DNA of 64,000 nucleotides from Asparagopsis taxiformis (taxonomy: Eukaryota; Rhodophyta; Florideophyceae; Bonnemaisoniales; Bonnemaisoniaceae): NCBI GenBank assembly GCA_030407315.1, contig JALQPE010001962.1, positions 1-64,000 of the forward strand, read 5' to 3'. Of the stretch, positions 11,242-22,504 are shown one piece after another. The notes beneath the pieces are model-generated. The model did no database searches. It was not told the DNA's origin and saw only the letters and a list, made by a program, of their open reading frames with translations. Position 1 is the first letter of the stretch; each line of letters opens with the position of its first letter. A program made the translations under genes and the position numbers.

Positions 11242-11474
11242 ACGTCTTCCGGACATAGGGGTGCTCGCGGCCTAGCTCGACAGCTGTAATTGTACCTCAT
11301 TAAATACTGTTGATGACTGCCTACCGTATACAATCTGGGCTGTTGGCGTATTATCCGGTACTTGACCTGACCTGAACGTTCATCGCAGACCGTTGTGGTT
11401 ACCGACACTATACAGCAATATTTTTTGGATCTCGTGCAACTCAATCGTTCCATCGCTTCGGGGAAAGCTTCATT

Positions 11475-12596
11475 ATGCCGCCGCGTATTGCGAAGAAAGC
11501 TCCAAAGCCTCCGGGCCTCCAGAAAACCCGGTCAGCAGCTGCTGTATCGAGTGCCCGACAATCCCGTGCGAAGAAGCGGTCTGGGCCTACCGGCAGCATT
11601 GAACCGCGGTCCGGTAGTCGCAAGACGGACCGGCGCAGAACTGGGGATCCGCAGCGAGAAAGTGAGGAAGGAGGAACGGCGCGGAGAGAGATGGGGCTTG
11701 ACCGAGGCAAGCGTGCTCGCAGGGACAGTGAACATCATGATGATGACATGATAGTGGCTCAAAACATGTTGGAATTGCGGCAGAGTGCTATGGCAAAGGT
11801 AGTTCCTCCCGGGTTGGCAGATGCCGAGGTGCTGCAGACGGAGTCCCAGCCGGGGGTTCCCGAGACACTGGAGGCTGTGACCCCCACTACGCCAACTATG
11901 CCGAGTACATCAGCCCCAGCAGGTAATGCAGTCAGGGACCCGAGGATAGCGGCAAGGGATGTTGTTTCTGAGCAACGTTCACAGGATGCCAACTATCATC
12001 GGCGGTCAGGTGGTACTGAGGGGAGAGAGCAGCCGGAGTGCGGGCCTCGTCACAACAGAGTGTCATTGGTGCCAAATATGCGCGTAACGCCCCCGCGACG
12101 TCAGGCTATTGCCGATGGAGGACATCATAATCCCGATAGCGTGCGAGATGGGGGGACAGTGAGGGCAGAGAGGTTGCATCCGCCGGAATCCATCGATTTA
12201 ATGGCGAGTCGCATCAATGCGCAGAAGAAGATCGCGGAGCTGGAAAACAAAGTGTTTAGCCAGGACATAGCAAACAAGGCGCTCACCACGGAGATAGTTG
12301 CGTTGGAGGCTAAGGTGAAGACTCTGCAGGCGGAAAATGCCAGCCTTACTGCAATTGCGAGAACAGGTAGAATCAGTGATCACGGTGGCGGTAAGTCGAA
12401 AATACAGAAAGCCATTCCTGTGAAATACCTTGGAGTTTTTAGGGCGGTTGAGGAAAACCTGACAAAGTGGTGCAAGAACGAGACTATGGAGCTGGACCCT
12501 ATAGCGGAACAAACGCAGAGACGTTGGACTGGACGTACCATCGAGGTAGAGCCGGTAGAAGGGACACTTTGGAGCGAAAACGGTGTAGAACACTGA
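11475..12596 (+). pseudogene. ORF3 of X, copy A: basic coiled-coil protein, cut by element Y
   Basis: Starts at ATG with MPPRIAKKAPKPP. The first ~100 residues are rich in Arg, Lys and Ser and look disordered and nucleic-acid binding. Residues ~243-292 form a leucine/heptad coiled coil (KIAELENKVFS...LTTEIVALEAKVKTLQAEN). A folded segment follows (YLGVFRAVEENLTKWC). After 371 X-derived codons the frame enters the Y terminus and stops within three codons (VEH-stop). The missing C-terminal ~390 codons are at 51767-52938. In copy B the same frame continues through the site. No family is recognised; it resembles a structural or targeting partner of a transposition complex only by position. Confidence 0.75.
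12585..12588. other. Target-site duplication of Y, left (GTAG)
   Basis: Copy B reads uninterrupted through GGTGTAGGATATATT. Here GTAG is followed by the Y end; at 51767 GTAG follows the other Y end and X sequence resumes. A 5-bp TGTAG reading is also possible. Confidence 0.8.
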
Positions 12597-12621
12597 TTTC
12601 GGTATGCACAGAATGTACTTT
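12589..12621 (+). repeat. Left terminal inverted repeat of Y
   Basis: Begins AACACTGATTT, then 8 unlike bases, then ACAGAATGTACTTT. The reverse complement of 51734-51766 has the same 11 + 8 + 14 layout with both outer blocks identical. Copies of GTTGATTGA follow within 80 bp, as they do inside the right end. Confidence 0.85.
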
Positions 12622-12976
12622 CGAAACCAGAATCTGAAAATTTTTTGATGTTGATTGACTAATCATAAGTTGATTGAATTGTGGCCAATGAGACGAAGAC
12701 ATTGACTGACTGAGTGGTATTGTGCTGACAGTTTCAAGTATAACCCCACGTGTCCAGCAGTTAGCGAAACACATACACAGACGTCCGTCTCTGTGCAGCG
12801 GTCAATTTTTATGCCGCACAACGCAACGCGTCGACTAAAGTACAATGCAAACCGACGCATCATCGGAATACATTTTGCATCGATCCCGACCATATCAACT
12901 GCACAACAATCATGTTAAAACGATGCCAAACCGACGAAAGCAACGCCGCGTTATCGTTGGCTAGCGTGCAAGCACC

Positions 12977-15684
12977 ATGTTTTCCATCGCGGAAAGACTA
13001 CAGCGGTATAGTTGTCCCGGCGACAATCTGCGCGTCGCAACCGACATGTACGCCGCCGAGCAATTGTACGAGCGCTGCGTCGAGGAGCACAACCACATCG
13101 GAGCCATGTATCGTCTCGCAACCATTCTACGCGTCTCCGAAAACATGCACGACGGCCGACGCCCCATGCAACTGTCCCAACGCTGCGTCGATGAAGGCAA
13201 CCATCCCGGCGCCATGTTCGATCTGGCACTCATGTATTCCGACGGTAAGTTCTCCGAGCAGGATTTCGTACGAGACGTCGATCTGTATCAACGCGCCATA
13301 CAACTAGACAACGACGTGTGCGCGATGTTCGAGCTGGCAATGATCTATGACGTCGGCGAGAAAGACGTTCCAATGGACGTCTTGCGCGCGATGAACTATT
13401 ATCAAATGAGCATTGACGTCGGCCAGCATCTGGAGGCAATGTTCTGGCTCGCTCGATTACTCATCTCCGATATCATGCGGCCGAAACGCGATGTGTCGCG
13501 CTCAAAGCGTCTGTTCACCATGTATGTCGAGCGATGTGAAGAGCCGATGCCGATTATCGAGATATGCAACGAGCTGATGTACGGATCGTCCAGTCTCCCA
13601 CGAGACGCCGCACTAGCCGCGTGCTTGCTACAGGCATGCGTGGAACGATGGGACGAGTGTGATGCAATGATACCACTCGCGGAAATCCTTCTGAGCGGCG
13701 CTTCCGGTGTCGCCAGAGACGCCACGCGTGCGATACGTCTATGTGAACGAGCCGCCAGTGTTCGCTGGGAGTATTCACTATCAACGGCTGTGTTGGCGCG
13801 CAAAATCGCCTATGGATCATCGCAGATTCAGGCCAATGTGCAGCTCGCTGTGTATCTGTGTCAGATGAGTATTGCGAGGGGGAACGATGCGGCCGCTATG
13901 CTTACATTGTCTGAACTGCTGTTAAAGGGCGCTCCGGGCGTGGAAAAGGACGTGGATTGTGCGATGAATTTGGTGGATAGAGCTTTCGGAAGTGATTGTG
14001 TCAAGTTTCAGATGTCCAAGATTATACAGCTTGCAAACGATATGGCACATGGAAAGGGCGGAATGGCGAGGAATCCGTCGTTTGCCGTTTTGTTGTTGGA
14101 GAAATGCATGAATATGAAGGATTTCAAATCTGAATCGACACTGGCTCTTGCGGATGTCGCGCTTCAAACGAAAGCAGTTTTGGATATTGAGCGGGGCATT
14201 CAACTATGTCGTCAGTTGGTTGGTTTGGAATCATATTGTGAAAAGCTCGAGGATCTTGCAGAGTCGATTGAATTTAGCGATGCGGGTAATGTTGCGCTCG
14301 TGATGCGTCTGTTGGAACTGTTCATCGACAGTAAACATGGCGCAGCCGCTATGGTTACACTTGCGGAATATCTCATCACTGGAGATATGGGCATTGCAAA
14401 GGACAGTGAACGTGCCGTATGGCTCTGTGAACGTGCGTTGGAGAAGAGCAGGGACTGTAGCCACAAAGTGGTCGGTATCGCAAAACAAATGGATTGTGCG
14501 AAATCGTGCAAGCCAACGGACACTGCACTCACGATTCGTCTACTACAAATCTGCGTCGACAAATCCAACAACACAGAGGCCATCGTCATGCTCGTCAAAA
14601 TTACTGTGTTCAAACAAAGCGAATCGTAACACGGACCACGCACTACGGCTGTGCGGCAAACTAATCGATAGCGACGTGTCTTGCGACAGAGCGCTTCATC
14701 TCGCGGAGGAAATCGGCAAGGGTACGACGCGCATCGCCAAAAACATGCCATTGTCCATAAGAATCTGCGAAATGTGCATGGAGAAATGAGAAGATCCATG
14801 CGCGATCGAAACTGGCGTGGAAATCATGTGCGGTTCCACAGAAGCTAGCGACGTAAATCGCGCAATCCGTCTCTGCGAACGCTATGTAAACAACAACATA
14901 TGCTGCGAGATCATCTGCATCGCGCAAAAAATCTGCACCGAAACATCTCAATACGTACACAACCCATCCATATCGCAACGTCTACTAAACGTCTGCCTCA
15001 GCGCACGACACGACCTCTCCACCATATTCCTGCTCGCACAAATCCTACTGCAAGGCGTACGCGGGGTTGCATGCGACCCCGCGCGCGCCATGCAGCTATG
15101 CGCGATGTGCATACGACACGACGTGTCGTACATCGCGCGGCTGCGACGCGTCGCGGGGCAACTCGGGGGTCAAAGCGGCGACAAGAAGCTTCTACATCTT
15201 GCGATCGCGCTGTGCGAGCCAGCGCTCGCGCACGCGGACGACACGCGCGTCATGGTGCTTCTGGCCGAGCTGCTGATCCGTCTGGATTGCGAATTGCACG
15301 GAAGAAGTGATATTAGAGGCGAAACGACAAGCCGAAGGGCTTGGGAATAGTGCTGTGTTTTATATTGCATCTGATATGTATAATCACGGGTGGAAGGGCG
15401 GAGAAACGGCGTCGATTCGTGCTTATCTGGCGACGAATGCGACGAAGAAAAGAATTTCAGAAGAGTTGAAGACAGTTCATTGGTTTAATCCAGAGGAGTT
15501 TGGAGTCAGTCAAGATGCAATGGGCATGTCGAGATTGGTAGACGCGGCAATGTGCGTGCAGGCGGATCGATTTGTTCATGCACTGCCGTCGAATTTTGGG
15601 AATTGGGCAGAGGGCGGGCAAGGGGAAAGCAGAAACAAAGGTATTGAATTGCATGGATCAAAGCTTCATAGACCGATGAAGTAG
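12977..15684 (+). pseudogene. Sel1-like repeat protein, frameshifted
   Basis: The first open part (12977-14629, 550 residues, ATG MFSIAERLQRY) is a run of ~36-residue Sel1-like repeats of the pattern A..LYERCVE...H..AMYRLATIL. These helical repeats normally act as protein-interaction scaffolds in signalling or quality control. The same pattern continues in other frames at ~14635-14789 (ALRLCGKLIDSDVSC), 14817-15350 (AIRLCERYVNNN, IFLLAQILLQGVRGV) and 15307-15684 (ILEAKRQAEGLGN). At least three frame breaks therefore interrupt one ancestral gene, unless they are sequence errors. It starts only ~390 bp inside the Y left end, so it is probably captured host cargo. Confidence 0.75.
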
Positions 15685-16325
15685 CGCGGTTGGGTGGATG
15701 ACAATCAACATTTTTGCAATGGCGGTCGGTTGAATTTTCCATCGACAGCATGGTTGCGAAATATATACTGAGCGGAGATCAGCGACATTATGGTTCCTGC
15801 ACGGGCACTAGAGTTGGGATGTGGTCTCATTACATGGACATCCTGACTCCTCACGTTTCCTCTTCGCAGCATGTCTAACATTGCTGCTGCGCAACTGCTA
15901 TCTACACCACTTTTTATTGTTCAATTTCGGGATAAAGCTGGTATACTTAGCGTACTGCGGTTACCACACAAGTCACACTGGACATGTGGGCTAATAGTCT
16001 AAGCCTAAGTAGAGTTGCTAATACGGTACTTCTGAGGACATGCTACACTACCATAATATATTAGGGTGTATGGGTATCTAGGAATGGGAATCTACTGGTG
16101 GATTGCGAGCTAAGACCTGCCTGCTCTGGCAAACAGAATTTCGGTGCATCAGATTCGCGCGCGCGAAGCGCGCGCCGGCGCGTAAAGGGAACTTGTACCA
16201 ACACATAACCTTTCCTATACAAATGTAGCTTTGACCGGCACTTAATTAATCCACTCAAACACGTAGCCTCCATTTCCTCTCTCTCCCTTTATTCTATTCA
16301 TAGCCGTGACTACATCTGTAATATG
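15685..16325. other. Intergenic, no gene seen
   Basis: No convincing frame. A GC hairpin of alternating CG/GC bases sits at ~16150-16182 (GCGCGCGCGAAGCGCGCGC), which could mark a transcript end or be a repeat remnant. Confidence 0.5.
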
Positions 16326-18534
16326 CTATTCCATGTAGTGAGCTCCGAGGGTAACCAGAAATCCCGTGAACGAAACTTGCACAAGTAGTGGTCGTAACGC
16401 ATATAGTTCAGTTCTTGCACCCTTGGTATAACCGTAGCAGTTCTCGATCACATGTATTCCATCATTTGTAACAGCCTCTGTTGATAGTTTTGCATACATT
16501 GCGGACGTGTCCCGGAATTGATCTGCTTCACGCTCAATTTGCAATCTCCAAGTCGACTGGTCGGACGATGTCAGAGCATAACAGCGGCATTCTAATATGG
16601 TGCTATTATTTTCTCGATGTCTTGCGATTAGGCAAGTCATGCTTCCGACTAGTTGTTGCAGAGCATTGCCGATTTCGTTGAGAATATCCTCAGGGAAAAC
16701 AAGCCCTAGCTCCAGCGAAGAAGCAAATCGAGGCACGCTAATGTCTTAATATCCAATTCCGTAGCAGCTAGACATGCACGCATTTCTAGCTTCGCAAGAT
16801 CCCGGGCAAATCGCCATGAAAGTACGGAACGCGTCTGCAGCAAGATCATATCGACCCAGATCTCTTAGCCGCACAGCAGATAGCTGGGCAACCTTCTGCG
16901 GAATATGATGGAGATGCGAAAGATGCAGTGTTGACGAATAGTGTGCATCGGAATTGTACAATGGATGAGCAGGGTGTGGGTCGGTAGATTCGGTGTAAGC
17001 GGGCATGAGTTTTGAGCTTGTGGTATAATTAGGACGCGAATAGCCGGAGATGGCATATCGTTGGGTTGCACAAGCGCATGTGTGTCTGTGAAGTGCAACG
17101 CGGCAGTCTAGATTATCTGTGATGTTGAAGTTGTGAAGCGGAGCGGGTGCAAACGTGTGTTGAGGAGTAGTAAGTGATTGCTGCTGATTGTAGACTCTGA
17201 CGACATTGGAAGGGCATGATCAAGTAGCGCAGAGCTATGGGTCCGAGAAAATTGAACTTGTCCTTGAGCTGCAGGACTGCGCCTTTCTTCAGAACCGTTT
17301 TGCGCATACTGTTTTGGAGCCTCAGTTTCCGCAGATATTTGACTCTGATTTCCACTAGTAGTACCTTTTTCAAAATACAATGGAGAGTCTGTAGACTCTC
17401 CAAACAGAGCGTCTACCGGCAATTTTTAGTTCATAGTTGGTAGCGTTGCTTAGACTCTCACATTGCAGCTTTTGTGCATAGAGCTGTGGTTGGTACTCAG
17501 AATTCGGGTGATGCCCAGCATGTAATTCATTCGCCAGAGATGGTTGATAAGAAAGCGGACGGTGCTCCCTTCCCAGAGCTGTTCCAAACAGTCCTTGTAA
17601 ATGCAGCCGTGATATTTTCTTAGGGTCTCTTCCCAGGGATTCAGGTTGCTGACTAGAGCTTAAACAGTATGCAATGAGCTGAGACATTTTTTGTCGTGCA
17701 GCAGCATGTTACCTTGCCAGTTCTAGTAGATCGGATCGCCTGAGCGACACCACAGAAGCTTGCAGCGTATGAGTACCAGACTTTCTGGCAGGATAAGGCA
17801 GTTCCCAGTCGAGCCGATGTATTCATAGATGCAACCGCGAGTTAGTAGGGCGCGGAGAGTTTGTCTTGTTTGCATACCACCTCGCAAATTTTGCGAAGCT
17901 GAGGACTCTGCAAACTTCCGTTGCTCCAGCACATTGTAGTGAATCGTCTGCGCCTTTCGACAGCGGTTTGATGGGCTATGCATCGGTAATTGATTTGTCT
18001 GAAAATTCTTTTGCACATTGTTTGGTTGAGGAGCCACTTGGTTTTGCTGCATTCGCTTTATCAACACGCTTGCCTGTGGTTCTTTCAGTATCAGCAGGGA
18101 GTTTGTCAAATGTTGTTGGTGCGCTAGCCGGGCTTCTTGTGGCTGTACATTTTGCTGACCGACAGGACTTGATTGTGGTTGAACCATTCTAGTACCATGC
18201 TGCTGCGAGAAGCTTCTATTCTGCGACATCTGTTACGCATTTCATGCGTAATGAATGAAGGATTGACTGACGGTTGATAGCGGCTCCGGATGAGTTCTGT
18301 CTGGTAGCAGACTGTGCGATTTTCAAGTGAATTCCAACGAGTCCGCCAGTCGTTACACAGCCTCCCCTTCCACTTCTGTCCGATAGGAGCCCCCATGTAC
18401 ATCACGTTTTCGCCGAGCAGTTTAGTGTTGGCTTTTAATGTATTCCAGTTGGACAGAGGCAGTTGCTGTAGCAACGCGCTGGATGTATTCATGGTACAGA
18501 CCTTATGCAAGATCAGCATGTGAGTGTCCGTCAA
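16326..18534 (-). CDS. Probable spliced gene: Gln/Ser-rich protein with TPR-like segment
   Basis: Several minus-strand open stretches of similar composition follow one another in different frames: a Gln-rich block (17723-18229, SFSQQHGTRMVQPQSS...), another Gln/Ser block (17370-17687), a Ser-rich block (17108-17422), a TPR-like block (16746-17006, LRDLGRYDLAADAFRTFM) and a C-terminal block (16326-16736). This suggests a multi-exon gene read right to left. I could not fix the exon borders. Low-complexity Gln-rich N-terminus plus TPR helices would suit a transcription or chromatin cofactor, but no family is recognised. Unspliced remnants of a decayed gene are an alternative. Confidence 0.4.
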
Positions 18535-19789
18535 TTAAAAGATCCAGTTGAGGAATTGCTCTGCACTACTCGATCACTGAGGTGATTTACTGCGATGACG
18601 GGGCAGATGCAGCCAATGGTTGAGAGCATTAAGTGGTTCAACGCGCCAATGAAATCGTCATTAATCAAGCCCGTCGACGGATGAAACGCGCGAAAAAATT
18701 GTTAGCAGTGCCACAATTTTGATAACGCATAGACTCAGAGCGTGATCGCAACGATGCGCCCAGAATCCGTGAGGGGGAAATGGATGAGTAGGAATGTGTA
18801 TCGGGATTCAGAGTCGCAGATCGATATTGTTAGAAGTAGGAAAGAACAAACCGTCAATGATAGAGAAGGGAGCGCGCAAACCATACTTTGATGAATGCGA
18901 GCGGAAGGAGGGTGGTACATCATCTCGTGGATATTGTGGAGGGAGGTGTTGAAGAGTGTGCGCCGACGTTCTGACACATTGCGAGAGACCCTTAATAGTA
19001 ATCAAAACTTGTAAATATAAAAATGTGCACCACGTGGCGCCATATGCAATTGTATGGAAAAATGTGCGTTCATCTCTCGCTTCGCTGCCTCAACTGGCCT
19101 TGCGTGCTTACTGAAAGCTCAGACCACTGGTTCCCATCGTCCTCGAGCCCGACCCGTCATCTTTGCTCTCCATATTATCACCCTTTCTTGATCCTCTCCT
19201 CTACATTGCAATTCGTCTGGTGAAACCGCACACAACGGAACATGCCACCAGACCTAGACCTGGACTGCAACCCTGCCCATCCTCTTCCCTATTTCCCAAC
19301 TCACGAGCACCACCCTCAATCCTCGATGAACTAGATGCGCCAGCACACCACGATGGTGGCAATGGTCTGTGCGAGTCCTAAACCAGTCATCCCATCCGCC
19401 CTGACGTGACTTCCCTTGGAATACGTCTCATGTTACTCGCATTCAACGCACAAATTCATCCTCTAACGCTTCTCCGCGACCAAGACGCACCAAATCGCGA
19501 CAATGTACTTCGCGTTCGTTGCGCGTGGTGTCGGCACTTTCTCGCCCATCGCGACGCGTCACAATCGCGCTTTCGTCACCACGCACCACAAAGCCCCCGC
19601 ATCCTTCGACGCCCTGTTCTGCGTGCGATCCCTGGGTGTGAACATTCCGCGCATATTCACGAATAGCACCTTATTTACTACGTTCAGTTTGCCATGAACT
19701 GTTCCAATAGCGATGCGTTCGCCAGACAACAATTGCATGCATCAATGCATGTCAAATTTGACACACAATAGAATGGTCTCCGCAATATA
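18535..19789. other. Intergenic, no gene seen
   Basis: Short frames occur on both strands without family signatures or a consistent composition. Confidence 0.45.
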
Positions 19790-20356
19790 TTAGACTTCGC
19801 TCGCAACGGTTCTCAACGTGGCATCATTATGTTTGATATTATGGTCACTTAGCTTCTTGAGATTACATATGACCAATTTGAACGGCTCTTCACATTCAAT
19901 AATTGTTGATCTTCTGAATCCAACGATAGTCAATGCCCAGTTGCATCGCCTCATCTGTCCTATCCGTACAAACAAGAGGCCATAAGACGTTTTCCTCGAC
20001 GTAACATTCAGCGATTTCATTGTCGCATCGTGTCTATTGAATATCGTAATCCTGCGTATTCTTAAACTCCTCTCCATTACTCTCCAGCATTCGACCATAC
20101 CACGTGAATATCTGCGTCTACTTTCTCGCCAACCTTCGCCTACATCAAGCACCAGGTCATGAACGCCCAATCCGTACCACTTACTACCCGCACCGCCCAC
20201 CTCCCTATCAGTGGTCACTAGGCAGTTGTTCTCCAGCATGCCTACAATCGCCTTGATCTCTTCCTTGCACACGCACCATATCCTCCGCAGTGTGTCCATG
20301 GGAAAGTCGGTTCGTCTCCTCACGACGTAACAATGAGCGGAACACGTCGGGTGCAC
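19790..20356 (-). pseudogene. Fragment, weak resemblance to NB-ARC winged-helix region
   Basis: A 188-codon frame. The stretch IKAIVGMLENNCLVTTD followed by WYGLGVHDLVLDVG looks like the L..RSLL...YRLHDLVRD part that follows the nucleotide-binding domain in NB-ARC proteins. No P-loop or other NB-ARC motif is visible nearby, so at most a fragment is present. The rest is unremarkable. It could equally be a chance frame. Confidence 0.25.
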
Positions 20357-20621
20357 TTAGTTGTCTGCAGTGCAGATAGACGCACAGTGTGACTCTGAGT
20401 GTAGCTACCGGAACAGGTGGGAAGGAAATAGACACGTTTTATCGTTTGAATTGTGTTCAGTATATAGAAGGGATAGAAGATGAGATATTTTCTTTCTTTG
20501 TCTCATGCGAAAGTTACTATTTGTCCATAGTGAATCGTAGCAGACCTTCTTTGATACGTGTTATGTCCTCTGCAAGAATTGTTTTGTCATCAGACAAGTT
20601 TTTGAATGTCGTTAGTATAGA

Positions 20622-21731
20622 CTATGCGGCAATTTCCGATGTCCAGGGAGAATCTGCTCCACTGTTTGTGAGCCTATTAAGATTTTTGTACTTGCTTTTG
20701 TACGTATCGTCTCCCTCTCTTCCGTACCACGCAACAATCAATCCCGAAAATGATTTGTTTTCAGTATGATGAGAAACAATTCTGGCTAGCCAGAATGGTT
20801 CTTTTGAATCACATTGGTCTCCAAGTACGGCCACGAAGTGGTCTCTGATGTATACATGATCCATGAAATTACTTTCAAGAGTTGTCTGCACAATAGGATG
20901 TGCTAATGAGTCACTATTTGGTGGAGTGCAGACTGTTATTGGTCGTATCATTGTCCTCATTGAGCGCTGGTGACGACTTCCAGTTGTCAAAGATGGAATA
21001 CCTCTCCTACGACCCTGCATCCATCTCGAAAATCGAAATGCGACACTCAAAAACTCATAACAGACTTCTAGACCCTGATACACCAGAACTTTTTCCCCTT
21101 TTCTATTCAAAGCTGCCATTTTGTTCAAAGCATTTCCACGCACGTCCTCGCTTCCGCGTAGTAAAACCTTTGCGTCTTCTCTTAGCTTTTGTAAATCCAT
21201 CTTAGCAAAGCAGCTCTGGCCACCGCGAGGAGAACAGCACTTCCAGTTTTTCGGATCATTGGAGAGTAAATCCTGCAGTCTTCTTTTCCGATTTGTAAGG
21301 ACATTGGCTGGGGTCTTTCGGTGACGATCAATATTCCGTTTTGTAACGATGTGCGCAGTCACCGGTACGGTTGACCTAACAGCGGGGTGATTTGGATTTA
21401 CAAGCGCAATGGGAGATGTGGGACGTACTGGGCTTGGTGAGGGCGGCGCGGAAGGTGCTGGAGAAGGAAATATGTGCTCTGAAATTGTACGTGATGAGGA
21501 TGCCGCCTCAGAATTTGGTGTTCGATGTCCAGGTGATGAATCTCGGATATTTTGGGTCAAATTTTGGATTGATTTTCTTGTCAGAAATGACTTCCGTGGA
21601 GCTTTTGAGGCAGTTGTTTTCCGAGCTCTGGAAGCAGTATTGCGAGGAGCTTTTGTGGCCCTCTGCTTCCGAACAAGTTTTTCACGTGCAGATACACTTC
21701 TGCGACCTGAGCGTCTTGGTTTTGTCGACAT
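20622..21731 (-). CDS. Core-less relative of the Y (DUF7869-type) transposase
   Basis: A 369-residue protein (ATG MSTKPRRSGRRS). Residues 1-~60 are very basic with repeated TxxxAPR/KS units. Residues ~160-245 match the transposase N-terminus: WKCCSP....CFAKMDLQKL and VYQGLEVCYEFLSVAFRFS align with CC....DLIFLQN and FSGIPVCYRFLELCFKFS of the gene at 49520-51578. Residues ~305-350 match its C-terminal module (DHFVAV......KEPFWLARIV....LIVAWY versus NHFVAV......KQPFWLGQIL....LIVRWY). The ~350-residue RNase H-like core with the catalytic acids is absent. It may bind DNA or partners without cutting, for example as a repressor, or be a deletion derivative. It lies upstream of, and is transcribed away from, the ParB-methyltransferase gene. 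Confidence 0.7.
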   Translation of the reverse strand: MSTKPRRSGRRSVSAREKLVRKQRATKAPRNTASRARKTTASKAPRKSFLTRKSIQNLTQNIRDSSPGHRTPNSEAASSSRTISEHIFPSPAPSAPPSPSPVRPTSPIALVNPNHPAVRSTVPVTAHIVTKRNIDRHRKTPANVLTNRKRRLQDLLSNDPKNWKCCSPRGGQSCFAKMDLQKLREDAKVLLRGSEDVRGNALNKMAALNRKGEKVLVYQGLEVCYEFLSVAFRFSRWMQGRRRGIPSLTTGSRHQRSMRTMIRPITVCTPPNSDSLAHPIVQTTLESNFMDHVYIRDHFVAVLGDQCDSKEPFWLARIVSHHTENKSFSGLIVAWYGREGDDTYKSKYKNLNRLTNSGADSPWTSEIAA

Positions 21732-22504
21732 GTTGTTCTTTCAACGCAATGGATTAGGATATCGACAAGTTGTTCGATGTTTTCAGCTACAACTTCGACT
21801 CGAGGTTGTACAGTTGATAGCTAGTATGCGAAAGGGAATGATTATTAATCCACTCATATCGATCTTCCTTTAAATGAAAGTAGTGGTAGTGAGAACCGCG
21901 CTGTATATCTAAATTGAATTGTTCTTTACTCTACTTCTAAGTATAGATTCCACCACTCCTGTGGAAGGATATTTTACACACTTGCTTAGCTCGGAAACAA
22001 ATATCATCCGTACAGCCTCATTGACCTATTCACAGATATTGATATTCGGATGAATAGCTGGAAGATGTTCCAAACACGTGTCTCCTTAGAACGCATGTGT
22101 ATGGATAGCAACAGATAATATCTATCATACGTACCCTTCTCAGTGAAGCTGACAGGTGAATGTATAAGCTGGTTTTGTACTGGTTTTTCTGTAGCGAATC
22201 AGATTTTTCAAATTTGTGAATCATTTTGACTGTAAATAACTACTGTGTATAGATTCACCGGGCCAGTAATATGATCATACTGATATTGATGAAATACAAA
22301 TATTTTGCTCCTCTCATTGACACATATGTGAAACCCTAAATTCAACTGCATAACACCTGTGGTTCAATTCCTGTGTTACACAGAGGCTTTAGCCACTCTT
22401 GTGATCAGCAACCCCTGATATCCTTTAATCAAATAGTCTTTTGTGTATTTACGTTCTGTTCCGTGCAATTCTGGTGTGTTGTATGATTAGCTGTGGTTGA
22501 TGAA
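21732..22504. other. Intergenic, AT-rich, no gene seen
   Basis: Lies between two divergently read genes of Y and presumably holds their promoters. No recognisable motif was found. Confidence 0.45.

Larger units (their letters stand above)
1..12588. mobile_element. Element X, copy A, left part
   Basis: This segment is nearly identical to 35392-48388 and has the same order: minus-strand ORF1, a repeat-rich divergent region, plus-strand ORF2, then the start of ORF3. The window opens inside the element, so its left terminus is not visible here; position 1 aligns with 35392. It stops at the GTAG site at 12585-12588, where element Y is inserted, and the missing part of ORF3 resumes at 51767. Copy A has a heavily frameshifted ORF1 but an open ORF2. 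Assignment to a DNA transposon rests on the Plavaka-like transposase in the right part (53016-56054), which is an inference from continuity of ORF3 across the Y insertion. Confidence 0.7.

Noticed and set aside
20389..20769. Plus-strand frame of 126 codons
   Set aside because: Its right part overlaps the core-less transposase gene antisense; composition and lack of motifs mark it as a shadow frame.
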